Assembly (NCBI GenBank): GCA_030278955.1 | Contig: JAOANR010000005.1 | Location: 34,785,105 to 34,849,104 of the forward strand | Length of the DNA: 64,000 bases | Reading direction: 5' to 3' | DNA from: Hygrophila difformis | Lineage: Eukaryota > Streptophyta > Magnoliopsida > Lamiales > Acanthaceae | Shown here: positions 34,063 to 43,661 of the stretch, one piece after another | Layout of the letters: every line of letters starts with the position of its first letter | Position numbering within the stretch: the stretch's first letter is position 1 | Program-made: the position numbers and the translations under genes | The notes under the pieces: generated by a model | Database searches by the model: none | The model's input: only the letters and a program-made list of their open reading frames with translations | Told to the model about the DNA's origin: nothing

Positions 34063-35165
34063 CTATTTTGAAGGCGTGGCTTTCAGTCCACCGTTTCTCC
34101 TCTCCGTTCGTCGGGTTCCACGATCTAGATCCAATTCGAGGTGTAGAAGGGAAAAGGGGAAGATTAGGATACGTTTTCGAATCATATATTGAACATGGAT
34201 TGGATCGGGACTTACCACAACGCTGGAGATCTTGAAATTTTCGTCCAACAGTCCAAGCCTTGGTTTCGTGCCTCCGACGACTCCGGATTTAGGGTTTCGA
34301 ATGTGTAGAGAGTTGTAGGGTTTTGTAAAAGTGTTCGGGGCTTCCAAGGGGGTTTATTTATAGATAGCTAAGACCTAGGGTATCCAAAATCTGACCCTAA
34401 GGGTCTTGAGTCGAAAGACGTTCAACCGAAAGTCGAAAAATCCGCGTTCGGGCAAGAGATTCACGCAACGGGCGAATCTGTCGCGTGGCGCGGTCATGGC
34501 GCGCCCTCCCTTGTTCGACCCCGCGGCCACCGCGCCGAGCTCGCCTGGACTTCGGTCCGGGCTGGTCGTGCGATCCGTCGTGCTTTTGCTCCTCTCTTTC
34601 GGATTTCTATCCCCCTATGCTCCCGTTTTATGATCTTCGGGGTCTCTTCAGGTTTCTACTTTCTTTCTAAGTTTTTACTCGGGTCTAATTGGGTGTTTGA
34701 ACTCGAATTCTCGAGTTCATTGGTGCCGTGTTCCGGTGTATAGTTTATTTACCTTTAGTCCATCTTTTTATTTAATTAAATTCTTTTAATTCCCTTTTTA
34801 AGTAAAATCTCATTTCTCATTTCCTTATCTTTATTTATTTATTTATTTGCTGGATTTATTTATTTATGATATTTATTGTATTTAATGTTTATTTATTTAA
34901 TTATTGTTTTATTTTATGTTGGAAAATTCTCGGGTATTACAGTCTACCCTCCTTAAGAATCAACTTCATCCTCGAAGTTGTGTTACGGCCTTTCTCGTGC
35001 TAAGGTCTTTTGTTTGTTTTGTTATTTTGTGACTGAACTTAGAATTCAGACTTCTAAGCTGCCTACGTACCCTATGAAGGGATCAAGTCATAACGTAGTT
35101 CAAAAGTTTACAAAGATGTGCGAAAAATAGGTGGTATGACATCCTCTCCCCCCTTAAGATTGCAG

Positions 35166-36194
35166 TTATGTCCCCATAACTGTGTCGGTATCAGTTTGGA
35201 ACAATGTCGGGTAGCGTTCTCTCATGTCGGATTCCACTTCCCAAGTTGCCGTCTCACTTTCGTGGTTTGACCAAAGAACCTTGATCATTTTGACAGTTTT
35301 GTTCCTCGTTACTCGTTCCTTAGTGTCGAGAATAAGCACTGGGACTTCTTCATAAGTCAAATCTTCATCGAGCTCAATTATCGCCGAGTGAAGTACATGT
35401 GTCGGGTCCGGCACATACTTCTTTAGTTGTGAGACATGGAAGACATTGTGAACTCGATCTAATTGTGGCGGTAAAGCCAGTCGGTAGGCTAAATTTCCGA
35501 CTCGTTCTAGAATCTCGTAAGGTCCTATGTATCGAGGACTTAACTTTCCTCGTTTGCCAAAGCGCATCACCCCCTTCATGGGTGATATCTTTAGCATGAC
35601 CATATCTCCCACTTGAAATTCTAGGTCTCGTCGTCTCACGTCGGCGTAACTCTTTTGACGGTCTTGTGCGGCTTTCATTTTTCCTTGAATCACCTTGATT
35701 TGTTGAGCCATGTCTTCGATAAGTTGTGGTCTCACCGCCACGGACTTATCGTTTTCTTTCCAGCTCAACGGACTTCGGCACTTTCGTCCATACAACGCCT
35801 CGAAAGGTGCCATGCCAATGCTAGCATGATAGCTATTATTATAAGAGAATTCAATTAAGGGTAAATGGGATTCCCAATTTCCTTTAAATTCCAACACGCA
35901 TGCTCTCAGCATGTCTTCTAGTGTTTGGATTGTTCTCTCGGTCTGACCATCCGTCATCGGGTGGAATGCGGTGCTCATTTTAATTTGAGTACCGAGAGGT
36001 TTTTGTAACTCCGTCCAAAAGTGAGAGACAAATCTACTGTCTCTATCGGAAATGATGTCATGTGGTACTCCATGTCGTCGTACCACATTATCAATGTAGG
36101 CTCGGGCCAATTGGTCCATAGTCCACGTGTCCTTCATCGGGATAAATATGGCTGTCTTCGTTAGCCTATCCACAATCACCCAAATTTTGTTCAT
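35166..36194 (-). CDS. pol: integrase core and chromodomain-like tail of Gypsy element A
   Basis: 342 codons, uninterrupted, continuing pol after the frameshift. The DDE core is visible ([46 protein letters not shown]), followed by the GPY/F region ([25 protein letters not shown]). The C-terminal segment ([38 protein letters not shown]) has the plant chromovirus chromodomain pattern, as in the Tekay/Del lineage. Integrase inserts the DNA copy, and the chromodomain can guide it to certain chromatin. Without RT the element cannot be autonomous. Confidence 0.92.
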   Translation of the reverse strand: MNKIWVIVDRLTKTAIFIPMKDTWTMDQLARAYIDNVVRRHGVPHDIISDRDSRFVSHFWTELQKPLGTQIKMSTAFHPMTDGQTERTIQTLEDMLRACVLEFKGNWESHLPLIEFSYNNSYHASIGMAPFEALYGRKCRSPLSWKENDKSVAVRPQLIEDMAQQIKVIQGKMKAAQDRQKSYADVRRRDLEFQVGDMVMLKISPMKGVMRFGKRGKLSPRYIGPYEILERVGNLAYRLALPPQLDRVHNVFHVSQLKKYVPDPTHVLHSAIIELDEDLTYEEVPVLILDTKERVTRNKTVKMIKVLWSNHESETATWEVESDMRERYPTLFQTDTDTVMGT

Positions 36195-37446
36195 GCCTTT
36201 AGGTGATCGGGGTAATCCGAGACAAAGTCCATTGAGATGCTATCCCACTTCCAACTTGGAATCTCTAGTGGTTGCATCAGTCCTAGGGGTTTATGTCGCA
36301 CTGCCTTGACCGTTTGGCAGGTGAGACATTTCGCCACGAAATTTGCCACTTCCTTCTTCATTCCCGGCCACCAATAGATCTTCTTCAGATCTTTGTATAG
36401 CTTGTCACCTCCGGGATGTACGGAATATGGCGTGTTGTGCCCTTCCTCCATCAACCTTCGCTTCAACTCGGCACATTTAAGGGGCACGCACCATCTCCCT
36501 TTGAAACAAATGCTTCCATCCTCGTGGACAGCAAATCCTATTGCCTTTCCTTCGGCAATATATCCCCTTATCTTCTCCAATTTCGCGTCGCCCGGTTGAG
36601 CGAGTCGAATCTCGTCCAATATTGGAGTTTCTACGACCATGGCATTAATCGTTTCACTCACTGTGCCAGGATGCACAAGTTCTAACTCCAATCTTGCTAA
36701 CTCCATATACAATGCCGGCAGAATTACCAACGAGTTTGTCACGTGTTGGGTTTTCTGACTTAGGGCATCGGCTACCACGTTCGCCTTCCCCTCGTGGTAT
36801 GCTATCTCTAAATCGTAGTCTCTAATAAGTTCCAACCACCTTCGCTGTCTCAAATTCAACTCCTTCTGAGTGAATATATATTTCAAGCTCTTGTGGTCGG
36901 TGAACATTCGACACTTCCGCCCATAAAGATAATGTCTCCATATCTTTAGAGCGAAAACGACCGCTGCCAACTCCAGGTCATGTGTCGGATAATTCTCCTC
37001 GTGAGGTTTTAGTTGGCGTGATGCATACACTACGACTCTCGAGTCTTGCATCAAAACACAACCTAAACCTTCCTTCGAAGCATCGTTGTAAACTTCGAAG
37101 TCACCATTCTCTGATGGTAGTGTTAATACGGGTGTGGTTGTGATTCGTTTCTTCAGCTCTTGAAACGCTGTCTCACAAGCCTCTGTCCACACGTATTTTA
37201 CTCCCTTCTTAAGTAGCTGGGTCAAAGGTCGTGCGATTTTAGAAAAATCCTTCACGAACCGTCTATAGTACCCGGCTAAGCCAAGGAAACTCCTTATCTC
37301 GGTTTGGCTCTTGGGAGTTGCCCATTCAGTTACGGCAGAGACTTTCGCCGGATCCACTGAAACTCCATCAGCGGATACTATATGTCCAAGAAAGGCTACC
37401 TCCTTTAACCAAAAATCGCATTTGGACAATTTGCCGTATAGCTGAT
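36191..37446 (-). pseudogene. pol: pol of Gypsy element A: RT end, RNase H, integrase zinc domain
   Basis: It starts in the middle of RT ([23 protein letters not shown]), so the catalytic RT core is missing. The RT connection ([20 protein letters not shown]) and RNase H follow ([27 protein letters not shown]). Next comes the HHCC integrase zinc finger ([19 protein letters not shown], then CLTCQ). A one-base loss near 36205 throws the frame out just before the integrase core. The codons upstream of 37446 are not pol-like and belong to the junction with the extra gene module. Confidence 0.9.
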
Positions 37447-37561
37447 CAAGTAAACAATAGAAGGTAAGAAAATAAATAATAAAAAAACAATTTTCGAGGC
37501 TCGCGCGGTGCCCGCGCAGCAGCGCGCGGCGACCGCGCGGCCATAGCAGTTCGAAGAAAAA

Positions 37562-37582
37562 GGCTCGCGCGGAGCGCGAGCC
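37562..37582. repeat. GC-rich perfect hairpin near the PTPP-like gene start
   Basis: GGCTCGCGC-GGA-GCGCGAGCC: nine-base stem and three-base loop. A second GC-rich, imperfectly paired block precedes it (37497-37545). The region is the junction between truncated pol and the antisense gene. Confidence 0.7.
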
Positions 37583-37685
37583 ATTCCGCCCCATTTCCAC
37601 TTCTGAGGCTTCTTCTAGTTTGCTCTCAAATTCGTTCTCTCATTCCCCAATTCTCCCATTTCCGGCTTCGATTTTTCATTGCAAG

Positions 37686-38281
37686 GTATGTGTCTACTAC
37701 CTCTACTTGTCAATTTTAGAATTTATGCCTTGTTTAGCTTAGATCTTTGGATGAATTTCGAACTTAGGGTTTAGGGACAAAATTTGGGGATTTGTTGTTT
37801 TTAGACTTAATTTGTGCAATTAGCGAGTTTGTACGATACTTGGTGTTATTTTTGTTGATCAGAAAGTGTTTGTGCAACAATGTATGCCTAATTTGAGGAA
37901 GTTTTTACTAGATTCCATACTTTAGGGAGAGTATGAATTTCCCAATTTGTGTTGGTATTGCGGGCATGCGGATGAGTTCGTTGTCGTGGTTTTGTGCCCT
38001 ATTATGATAATGAGTTATTGCCTAAGCAATTGTTTGATTTGGGGACGTTTCCCATGTGTTTACCAGTAAACTTTGAACTTGATTTATTGCGCACACAACG
38101 TGTTCGACTAAATGTCCCAAAGAGTCTTGGGATTCGTTGGGGCTTATCCTTTGCTCAGTGATCCTCTTGGATCGATCGTGTTATAGTCTACACTTCATGA
38201 TCTTGAGTTTTCTAGCCTATCCTTGATGTAACCTCTGTGTAGGATTTATCCTTATATTTGGTATTGGTAGGGTATCTGCAG
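37686..38281 (+). other. probable 5'-UTR intron of the PTPP-like gene
   Basis: The donor CAAG|GTATGTGTCT and acceptor GGGTATCTGCAG|GATGCTG bound a T-rich, stop-filled stretch, while the preceding 37590-37685 is C/T-rich like a plant 5' leader. Predicted by eye only. Confidence 0.5.
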
Positions 38282-38282
38282 G

Positions 38283-39614
38283 ATGCTGCTCTTTTTATGG
38301 GTTGTTTTGGCGTCACTCATGTGTCCCCCGAGGACCAGGAGACGGGTTGCTCAGCGCGATGAGGCCGGCCCTAGCACTGCCGCTCCGGCGATGCCTGATT
38401 TCGACGGGAGCGAGTCAGAGGAGGACGAGGAGCAGCGGGGCCCTAAGCTCAAGGGTCTTCCCGACGAGGTGCGTCCCCATCACCACGATAGGTATCGGTT
38501 TGCTACTATGGCCTCTCAGGAGTTCTATTTCGACGAGCTTCGTCGGAACAGGTCTTATGTTCCGGAGAGAGGCATGGATCCTCGCCATATGGACGATGAC
38601 AGGGTTAGTCCAGTTTTGGGCCTTCTTCAGTGGACTGGACTTGCGCGCCATCCCGAGGGCATCGCTTCTGGGTATTTAGCTATGGAGGTCATCGCCAACA
38701 TTGGCGGTCTCGGGGAGAACAGCGACTTGTCTCGAGTCTGGGTTCGGGGTCGCCATCTAGATTTCAGTGCTCGGGCGATCAACGTCTACTTCGGCCTTCC
38801 TGACGACGGCGTATTCCGGCCACAGCCTGAGGGTCGTATACCCTCGCCTGCGTGGGGCGTTTTATGCACCTTGATGGCTCCTCAGCTCGAGCATGATCAT
38901 GAGTTGCGGTTGACGACGATGGACTCTCCGTGGCGCGAGCTTGCTCAGATATGGTTAGGCCGTGTCCGGCCGATCACCCGGAGCCATATTGTTATAGACC
39001 ACGTCTATGAGACCATCTGCTTTCTCGCCTGAGGTGGTAAGATGAATGTTGGAGCTTGTATCGCGGACAACCTGAGAGGTATGCGCCGAGGACGAGGGAG
39101 TAGGGTGATTACCCACGTTCATCTCATTTGCGGCATGTGTGCGGCTCAGGGGATCCGTACGTCACCAGAGACGGATCCTTACGAGCTAACCGCTGGCGGC
39201 TACTACCATATCCCTACCTACGCCGCTCGACGCAGTGCTCTTCGACGTGGGGCTCCTCCGGCTGTCCTTCGCCCGGAGCCCAACGGTGATGGTTTGATTC
39301 TAGTTGTCCCTCCTGAGCAGCCACCCCCGTCTCTCGTGGTTCCCCAGCAGGGTGCGGAGATGCCGCAGATAGTTCAGATGCTGCAGGGTATGCAGCTTAG
39401 TATGGATGCGGGGTTTGCTCGTATGGACGCTGGGTTTGCAGCCGGACAGGCTCGCTACGACGCTCTGGATGCCAGGATGGATCTATACCAGGCTCGCATG
39501 GATACGATCACTACGAGGCAGCTGGAGCAGCAGGCCACCATGACCGACATGTATGCCTACATGCGTCAGATGGACGAGTATATGCGTCGCCAGTTCCCGC
39601 CTCCCGACCAGTGA
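38283..39614 (+). CDS. putative plant transposon protein (PTPP-like), antisense in Gypsy element A, one in-frame stop
   Basis: A single plus-strand frame of 444 codons is interrupted by one TGA at 39030. Sequence on both sides continues the same domain (WRELAQIWLGRVRPITRSH, then GKMNVGACIADNLRGM), resembling the 'putative plant transposon protein' family found in plant repeats, including the VRGRHLDFSARAINVYFGLP block. The C-terminus (about residues 350-444) is a methionine-rich coiled coil (MDAGFARMDAGFAAGQARYD). An intron is suggested upstream: GTATGTGT at 37686 to CTGCAG at 38281. The second methionine at 38319 (MCPPRTRRRVAQRDEAG) is an equally good start. It lies antisense to pol. Without the stop it would be intact; with it, the product may be truncated or made by readthrough. 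Confidence 0.6.
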
Positions 39615-39987
39615 TCCTTCGTTTCAGCGTTTCCATCTAGGCTTGCAGTAGTAGTGTTTTATTTAGTTGTTTTCTTATGGACTGTACAAGGATGATCTTG
39701 CTGATTATGTTTCGCAGTTTATGTTCCCGTTGTATCCTTGCTCAGTTGTCTGATTTGACTGTTATCGTTTAGAGAAAATGCGGTGGAACTGTTCCGGTTC
39801 GTTTTTCTCTCTCTCTTTTTTTTTTGCGGACAGGTCTGTCCGAAATTTTTTTTTTTTCGATAATTTTGGGGCTGAAGAATTTCAAAAAAAGAAAGAAAAA
39901 AAATCAACTCGCATTTCATTCCTTTAAAAGAAATATAATACAAGTAATAGGATGCGCAAAATAAATGTACTATCTAAGACAAAGTAT

Positions 39988-40587
39988 CTAAAAGATCTCT
40001 GCGTCCTCTAGCAGAGTAGCGGGGCCTTCCATAGGATCATCCTCATCAGAGACTTGGCCGGTGCCCAAGGGTCCATGAAACACTGGGGATGGTAGATCAA
40101 CGGCTTCCGGAACTGGTTCCGGTGACTCCTCCAGATGGTTCTCCACGGGGCCCGGGTTTGGCGACAGGCGGACCATGTGGGGCCAAAGTTCAAGGGTTCC
40201 GTAGCGTCCACGGATAAGGCCGGATGGGCTCTCCACTGGGGGTGTTGGGCTTCGTGGTCCCATCAAGTGGTCTTCCACAGGGCTATATGGTACTACTATG
40301 TCAGTGAGGTCAATCAGGTCCGTCCCTAGATCCTCGACTCTATCTATCACAGCATCGCTCCGTTCGGTGAGTTTTTGCACTTGAGTTTCTAAGTCTTTTA
40401 TGCGATCTTGATCAGCGGCTCTCAAGTTCAGGAAGTGCTGGAGGTCAGCTTCCCTTAAGTCTCCCATTTGGTGCAGATTTGCCTCCAAGTGAACTATACG
40501 ATTTTTCATTTGTTGTATGGTTTGTTGGGTGTCAAGGTGAGCGTTCATCATCTTGATCATCAACTGCATCATGTCTTGACTAGCCAT
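39988..40587 (-). CDS. coiled-coil ORF of Gypsy element A, function unknown
   Basis: 199 codons without a break, starting MASQDMMQLM about 355 bases inside the primer-binding site, the position where gag normally starts. Residues about 10-100 are rich in heptad-like L/I/M spacing (predicted coiled coil). The C-terminal half is acidic and proline-rich (SPTPPVESPSG, PEPVPEAVDLPSPVF). No zinc knuckle or retrotransposon gag domain is seen, so this is not a normal chromovirus gag. It converges with the gene at 38283-39614, and an AT-rich 3' region lies between them. It may be an element-specific accessory protein; no homology is recognised. Confidence 0.6.
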   Translation of the reverse strand: MASQDMMQLMIKMMNAHLDTQQTIQQMKNRIVHLEANLHQMGDLREADLQHFLNLRAADQDRIKDLETQVQKLTERSDAVIDRVEDLGTDLIDLTDIVVPYSPVEDHLMGPRSPTPPVESPSGLIRGRYGTLELWPHMVRLSPNPGPVENHLEESPEPVPEAVDLPSPVFHGPLGTGQVSDEDDPMEGPATLLEDAEIF

Positions 40588-40616
40588 CTAGCGCAAGCAA
40601 GAGATCTAAGTTAATA

Positions 40617-40732
40617 TTCGCCAAGATTCTAAGTTCAATTTCGCCAAGATTCTAGGTTCAAATTCGCCAAGATTCTAGGTTCAAATTCGCCAAGATTCTA
40701 GGTTCAAATTCGCCAAGATCCTAAGTTCATAG
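40617..40732. repeat. 23-bp minisatellite in the leader of Gypsy element A
   Basis: Five units of TTCGCCAAGATTCTAGGTTC plus three bases, with small differences in the first and last unit. It lies between the primer-binding site and the coiled-coil ORF, in the transcribed leader. Confidence 0.9.
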
Positions 40733-40940
40733 AAGAGATGCAATATGCAAATGCAAATGATGATCCCCACAAAAATAATTTAATGCACCACATATATATA
40801 TATATATATTTTTCCCATGGGTTTTAAAAAAAATAAAAATTTTCCATGGAAATAATATTTTAAAATTTAAAATAATAGTCAAAGTATTAATAGTACTTTA
40901 AAAATATTAATGGTTTAAAAATAATAGTTTAAAAATAGTC

Positions 40941-40955
40941 GGGCTCTGATACCAA
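40941..40955 (-). promoter_or_regulatory. primer-binding site of Gypsy element A
   Basis: The minus strand reads TTGGTATCAGAGCCC directly inside the 5' LTR, complementary to initiator tRNA-Met. Confidence 0.88.
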
Positions 40956-40957
40956 CT

Positions 40958-43572
40958 TGTAACACCCCGGTTTTTGGTCACCCAGGTCGGATGTCACCGC
41001 CACATCCCCCTAGTAAGACACGGTTTCTCCGAGCTTACTAAAGGAATGCAAGGCTAGGTATTGCAGTATTTAAAACATTTAAAGCATTCAAAACAGCCCA
41101 TACGATATAATTCGAAAATAATAATATCATAGCGCAGCGGAAATAATTGTTTTAGTATAGTATCGCAGCGGAAATTATAAATAGGGCCGACATGGCCAAA
41201 ACACGGGTTAAACAGGTCCGTTCATAGTATAGTCTAATGTACGAAATCAAACCAAAATAATGTTCCCAAAATCTCATGCATGAATCGTGCTCATACATGC
41301 TCATTCCACATACTCTGTAAGAAAAAGGAATAAAAATGGTTTGGTCAGCACAACTTGCTGAGTAAGTTAACACATGCATGATCGTAGGGTTTAAAAGCCA
41401 TTAATTTAATATTTAAATAAAAGCATGATAATAACATAATATTCAATTTAATCTAATCAACTATCCAATTGCATAATTTATTTCAGGCTTTATTTAACAA
41501 CACATTTCGCATGATTTAAAATAATAGCCATAATTTAAATAAAGCATTTAAATAATTTAATTGGACAACAGACATAATTTAATTTAATTTAATTTAATAT
41601 CCCCATTACATCCCAGATTTATTATTTCAAGTATTTCACGATTGCATCGCAATCTCAACAAGTTTAGCCGGTAGCCCGGCGGCCGCAACCGTATCAGCCA
41701 TACCCAGTACCACTCCGGAGCCTCGGGAAACCCATGTGGATATTCTCGAGAGTGTAGGCTCTATATCTCATGCCATTTTGGCAATATCATATCTCAAGTT
41801 TAGCGCGCGGGGTCACCATTGTCCATTAAGGCACGAAGTGAATCGTTAGGGGGCACCCTGCAGAGCACTCACCCCTGATTTTAATTTATCAAGTTTGTAA
41901 GGGGATTTAACTTCCAAAATCGGATTTCAATTTTATTTATTTAAAAATAATATTTCAATTTATTTCAACCCGAAAGGTTAATTCCACGTTTCAACAAGAT
42001 TTCAAGATTTGATTTCCGGTAAACCACAGTTTACTCTAAAATTCGTATAAAATCAGATTTAATTCTAAAAATTCCGAAAGTTCACGACTGACTCAGAAAC
42101 GTCGAGATCTACAACTTTCGTGTTTTAACTTTTTCAATTCGAGACACCGAAATAGGTCAAAAACACCAATTTTTACAGAACCACAAATCTGTCCGAATTT
42201 TACATACCACAGTTTAGAGATATTAAAATCTACCATAGCAAATCAACTCCAAATTTAATGAAATTTTACAGAGACCATCTTAAGACATTTATCTACAACT
42301 TTCATGTTCGGCCAAAGATCTAAATCGGTCTGGCACCTATGTCAAAAACGTGATCAAGATCGGACCTAAGTTCTGTCAAGAATTTCAAGATCTAGTTTCA
42401 AATCGTCTCTAAAAATTCGGTTTCGGTTGGTTTTCACATATCAAATCGTCTCTAAAAATTCTGAAAATTTTACAGTAGATAGATCTAAGCCTTAGGAACG
42501 TTTTTCATGTTTTAAGTTTTTCCGTTTGAAGTCGTTTTAAGGTTCGGAAAAATTAGACAAAACGGTTGCGCCGGTAAAAACATACATTGGCAGATTTACG
42601 AAAGATTTGTTTAAACTTTTAGGTTTGAATGTTTTAGTTACTCCCAAAACCATGTAAGTATTAACCTACAGAGTTGTGAACGTCCGAGATCGTCTATTTC
42701 GAAGGCGTGGCTTCCAGTCCACCGTTTCTCCTCTCCGTTCGTTGGGTTCCACGATCTAGATCCAATTCGAGGTGTAGAAGGGAAAAGGAGAAGATTATGA
42801 TTCGTTTTCGAATCATATATTGAACATGGATTGGATCGGGACTTACCACAACGCTGGAGATCTTGAAATTTTCGTCCAACAGTCCAAGCCTTGGTTTCGT
42901 GCCTCCGATGACTCCGAATTTAGGGTTTCGAATGTGTAGAGAGTTGTAGGGTTTTGTAAAAGTGTCCGGGGCTTCCAAGGGGGTTTATTTATAGATAGCT
43001 AAGACCTAGGGCGTCCAAAATCTGACCCTAAGGGTCTTGAGTCGAAAGATGTTCAACCGAAAGTCGAAAAATCCGCGTTCGGGCGAGAGATTCACGCAAC
43101 GGGCGAATCTGTCGCGTGGCACGGTCGTGGCGCGCCCTCCCTTGTTCGACCGCGCGGCCACCGCGCCGAGTTCGCCTGGACTTCGGTCCGGGCGGGTCGT
43201 GCGATCCGTCGTGCTTTTCCTCCTCTCTTTCGGATTTCTATCCCCCTATGCTCCCGTTTTATGATCTTCGGGGTCTCTTCGGGTTTCTACTTTCTTTCTA
43301 AGTTTTTACTCGGGTCTAATTGGGTGTTTGAACTCGAATTCTCGAGTTCATTGGTGCCGTGTTCCGGTGTATAATTTATTTACCTTTAGTCCATCTTTTT
43401 ATTTAATTAAATTCCTTTAATTCCCCTTTTAAGTAAAATCTCATTTCTCATTTCCTTATCTTTATTTATTTATTTATTTGCTGGATTTATTTATTTATGG
43501 TATTTATTGTATTTATTGTATAATTATTTAATTATTATTTTATTTTATGTTGGAAAATTCTCAGGTATTACA
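40958..43572 (-). repeat. 5' LTR of Gypsy element A
   Basis: Uninterrupted 2.6-kb LTR. The TATA box (TATAAATAAA on the minus strand, 42984-42993) is conserved with the other LTR. The junction AAATAGGGCCGACATGG near 41181 is the empty site for the solo LTR that sits in the other copy. Confidence 0.92.
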
Positions 43573-43661
43573 ATTACTTTTAAGAGAAGTGACTATTTTT
43601 GTGAAAACATGGCCTATATATACATTAATTCATATATACAAATCTTTTCCATATATTCATT

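Larger units (their letters stand above)
29663..34941 (-). repeat. 3' LTR of Gypsy element A (interrupted by a solo LTR)
   Basis: It matches 40958-43572 once the insert at 29894-32569 and its 5-bp target duplication are removed. On the minus strand it opens with TGTAATACCCGAGAATTTTCC at 34941, directly after a purine-rich tract (AAGGAGGGTAGAC, about 34942-34956). A TATA box on the minus strand (TATAAATAAA, 34353-34362) marks the likely promoter. Confidence 0.92.
29663..43572 (-). mobile_element. Ty3/Gypsy chromovirus-type element A, non-autonomous, carrying two extra genes
   Basis: TGTAACACCCC opens the unit at 29663 and GTATTACA closes it at 43572, with ATTAC directly on both sides (29658-29662 and 43573-43577). 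The LTRs are 29663-34941 (enlarged by a nested solo LTR) and 40958-43572. A comparison of about 420 bp (33960-34380 against 42580-43010) shows about a dozen differences, so the insertion is moderately young. The pol part keeps only the end of RT, RNase H, and integrase with a chromodomain-like tail. Gag, protease and the RT core are absent, and that space holds a convergent pair of genes. The clean target duplication shows the whole element transposed, probably with enzymes from a relative. Confidence 0.9.

Noticed and set aside
34063..34347. A 94-codon frame repeated in both LTRs of element A (also 42694-42978)
   Set aside because: Its start lies only a few bases from the TATA box, upstream of the likely transcription start, and its conservation is explained by LTR duplication.
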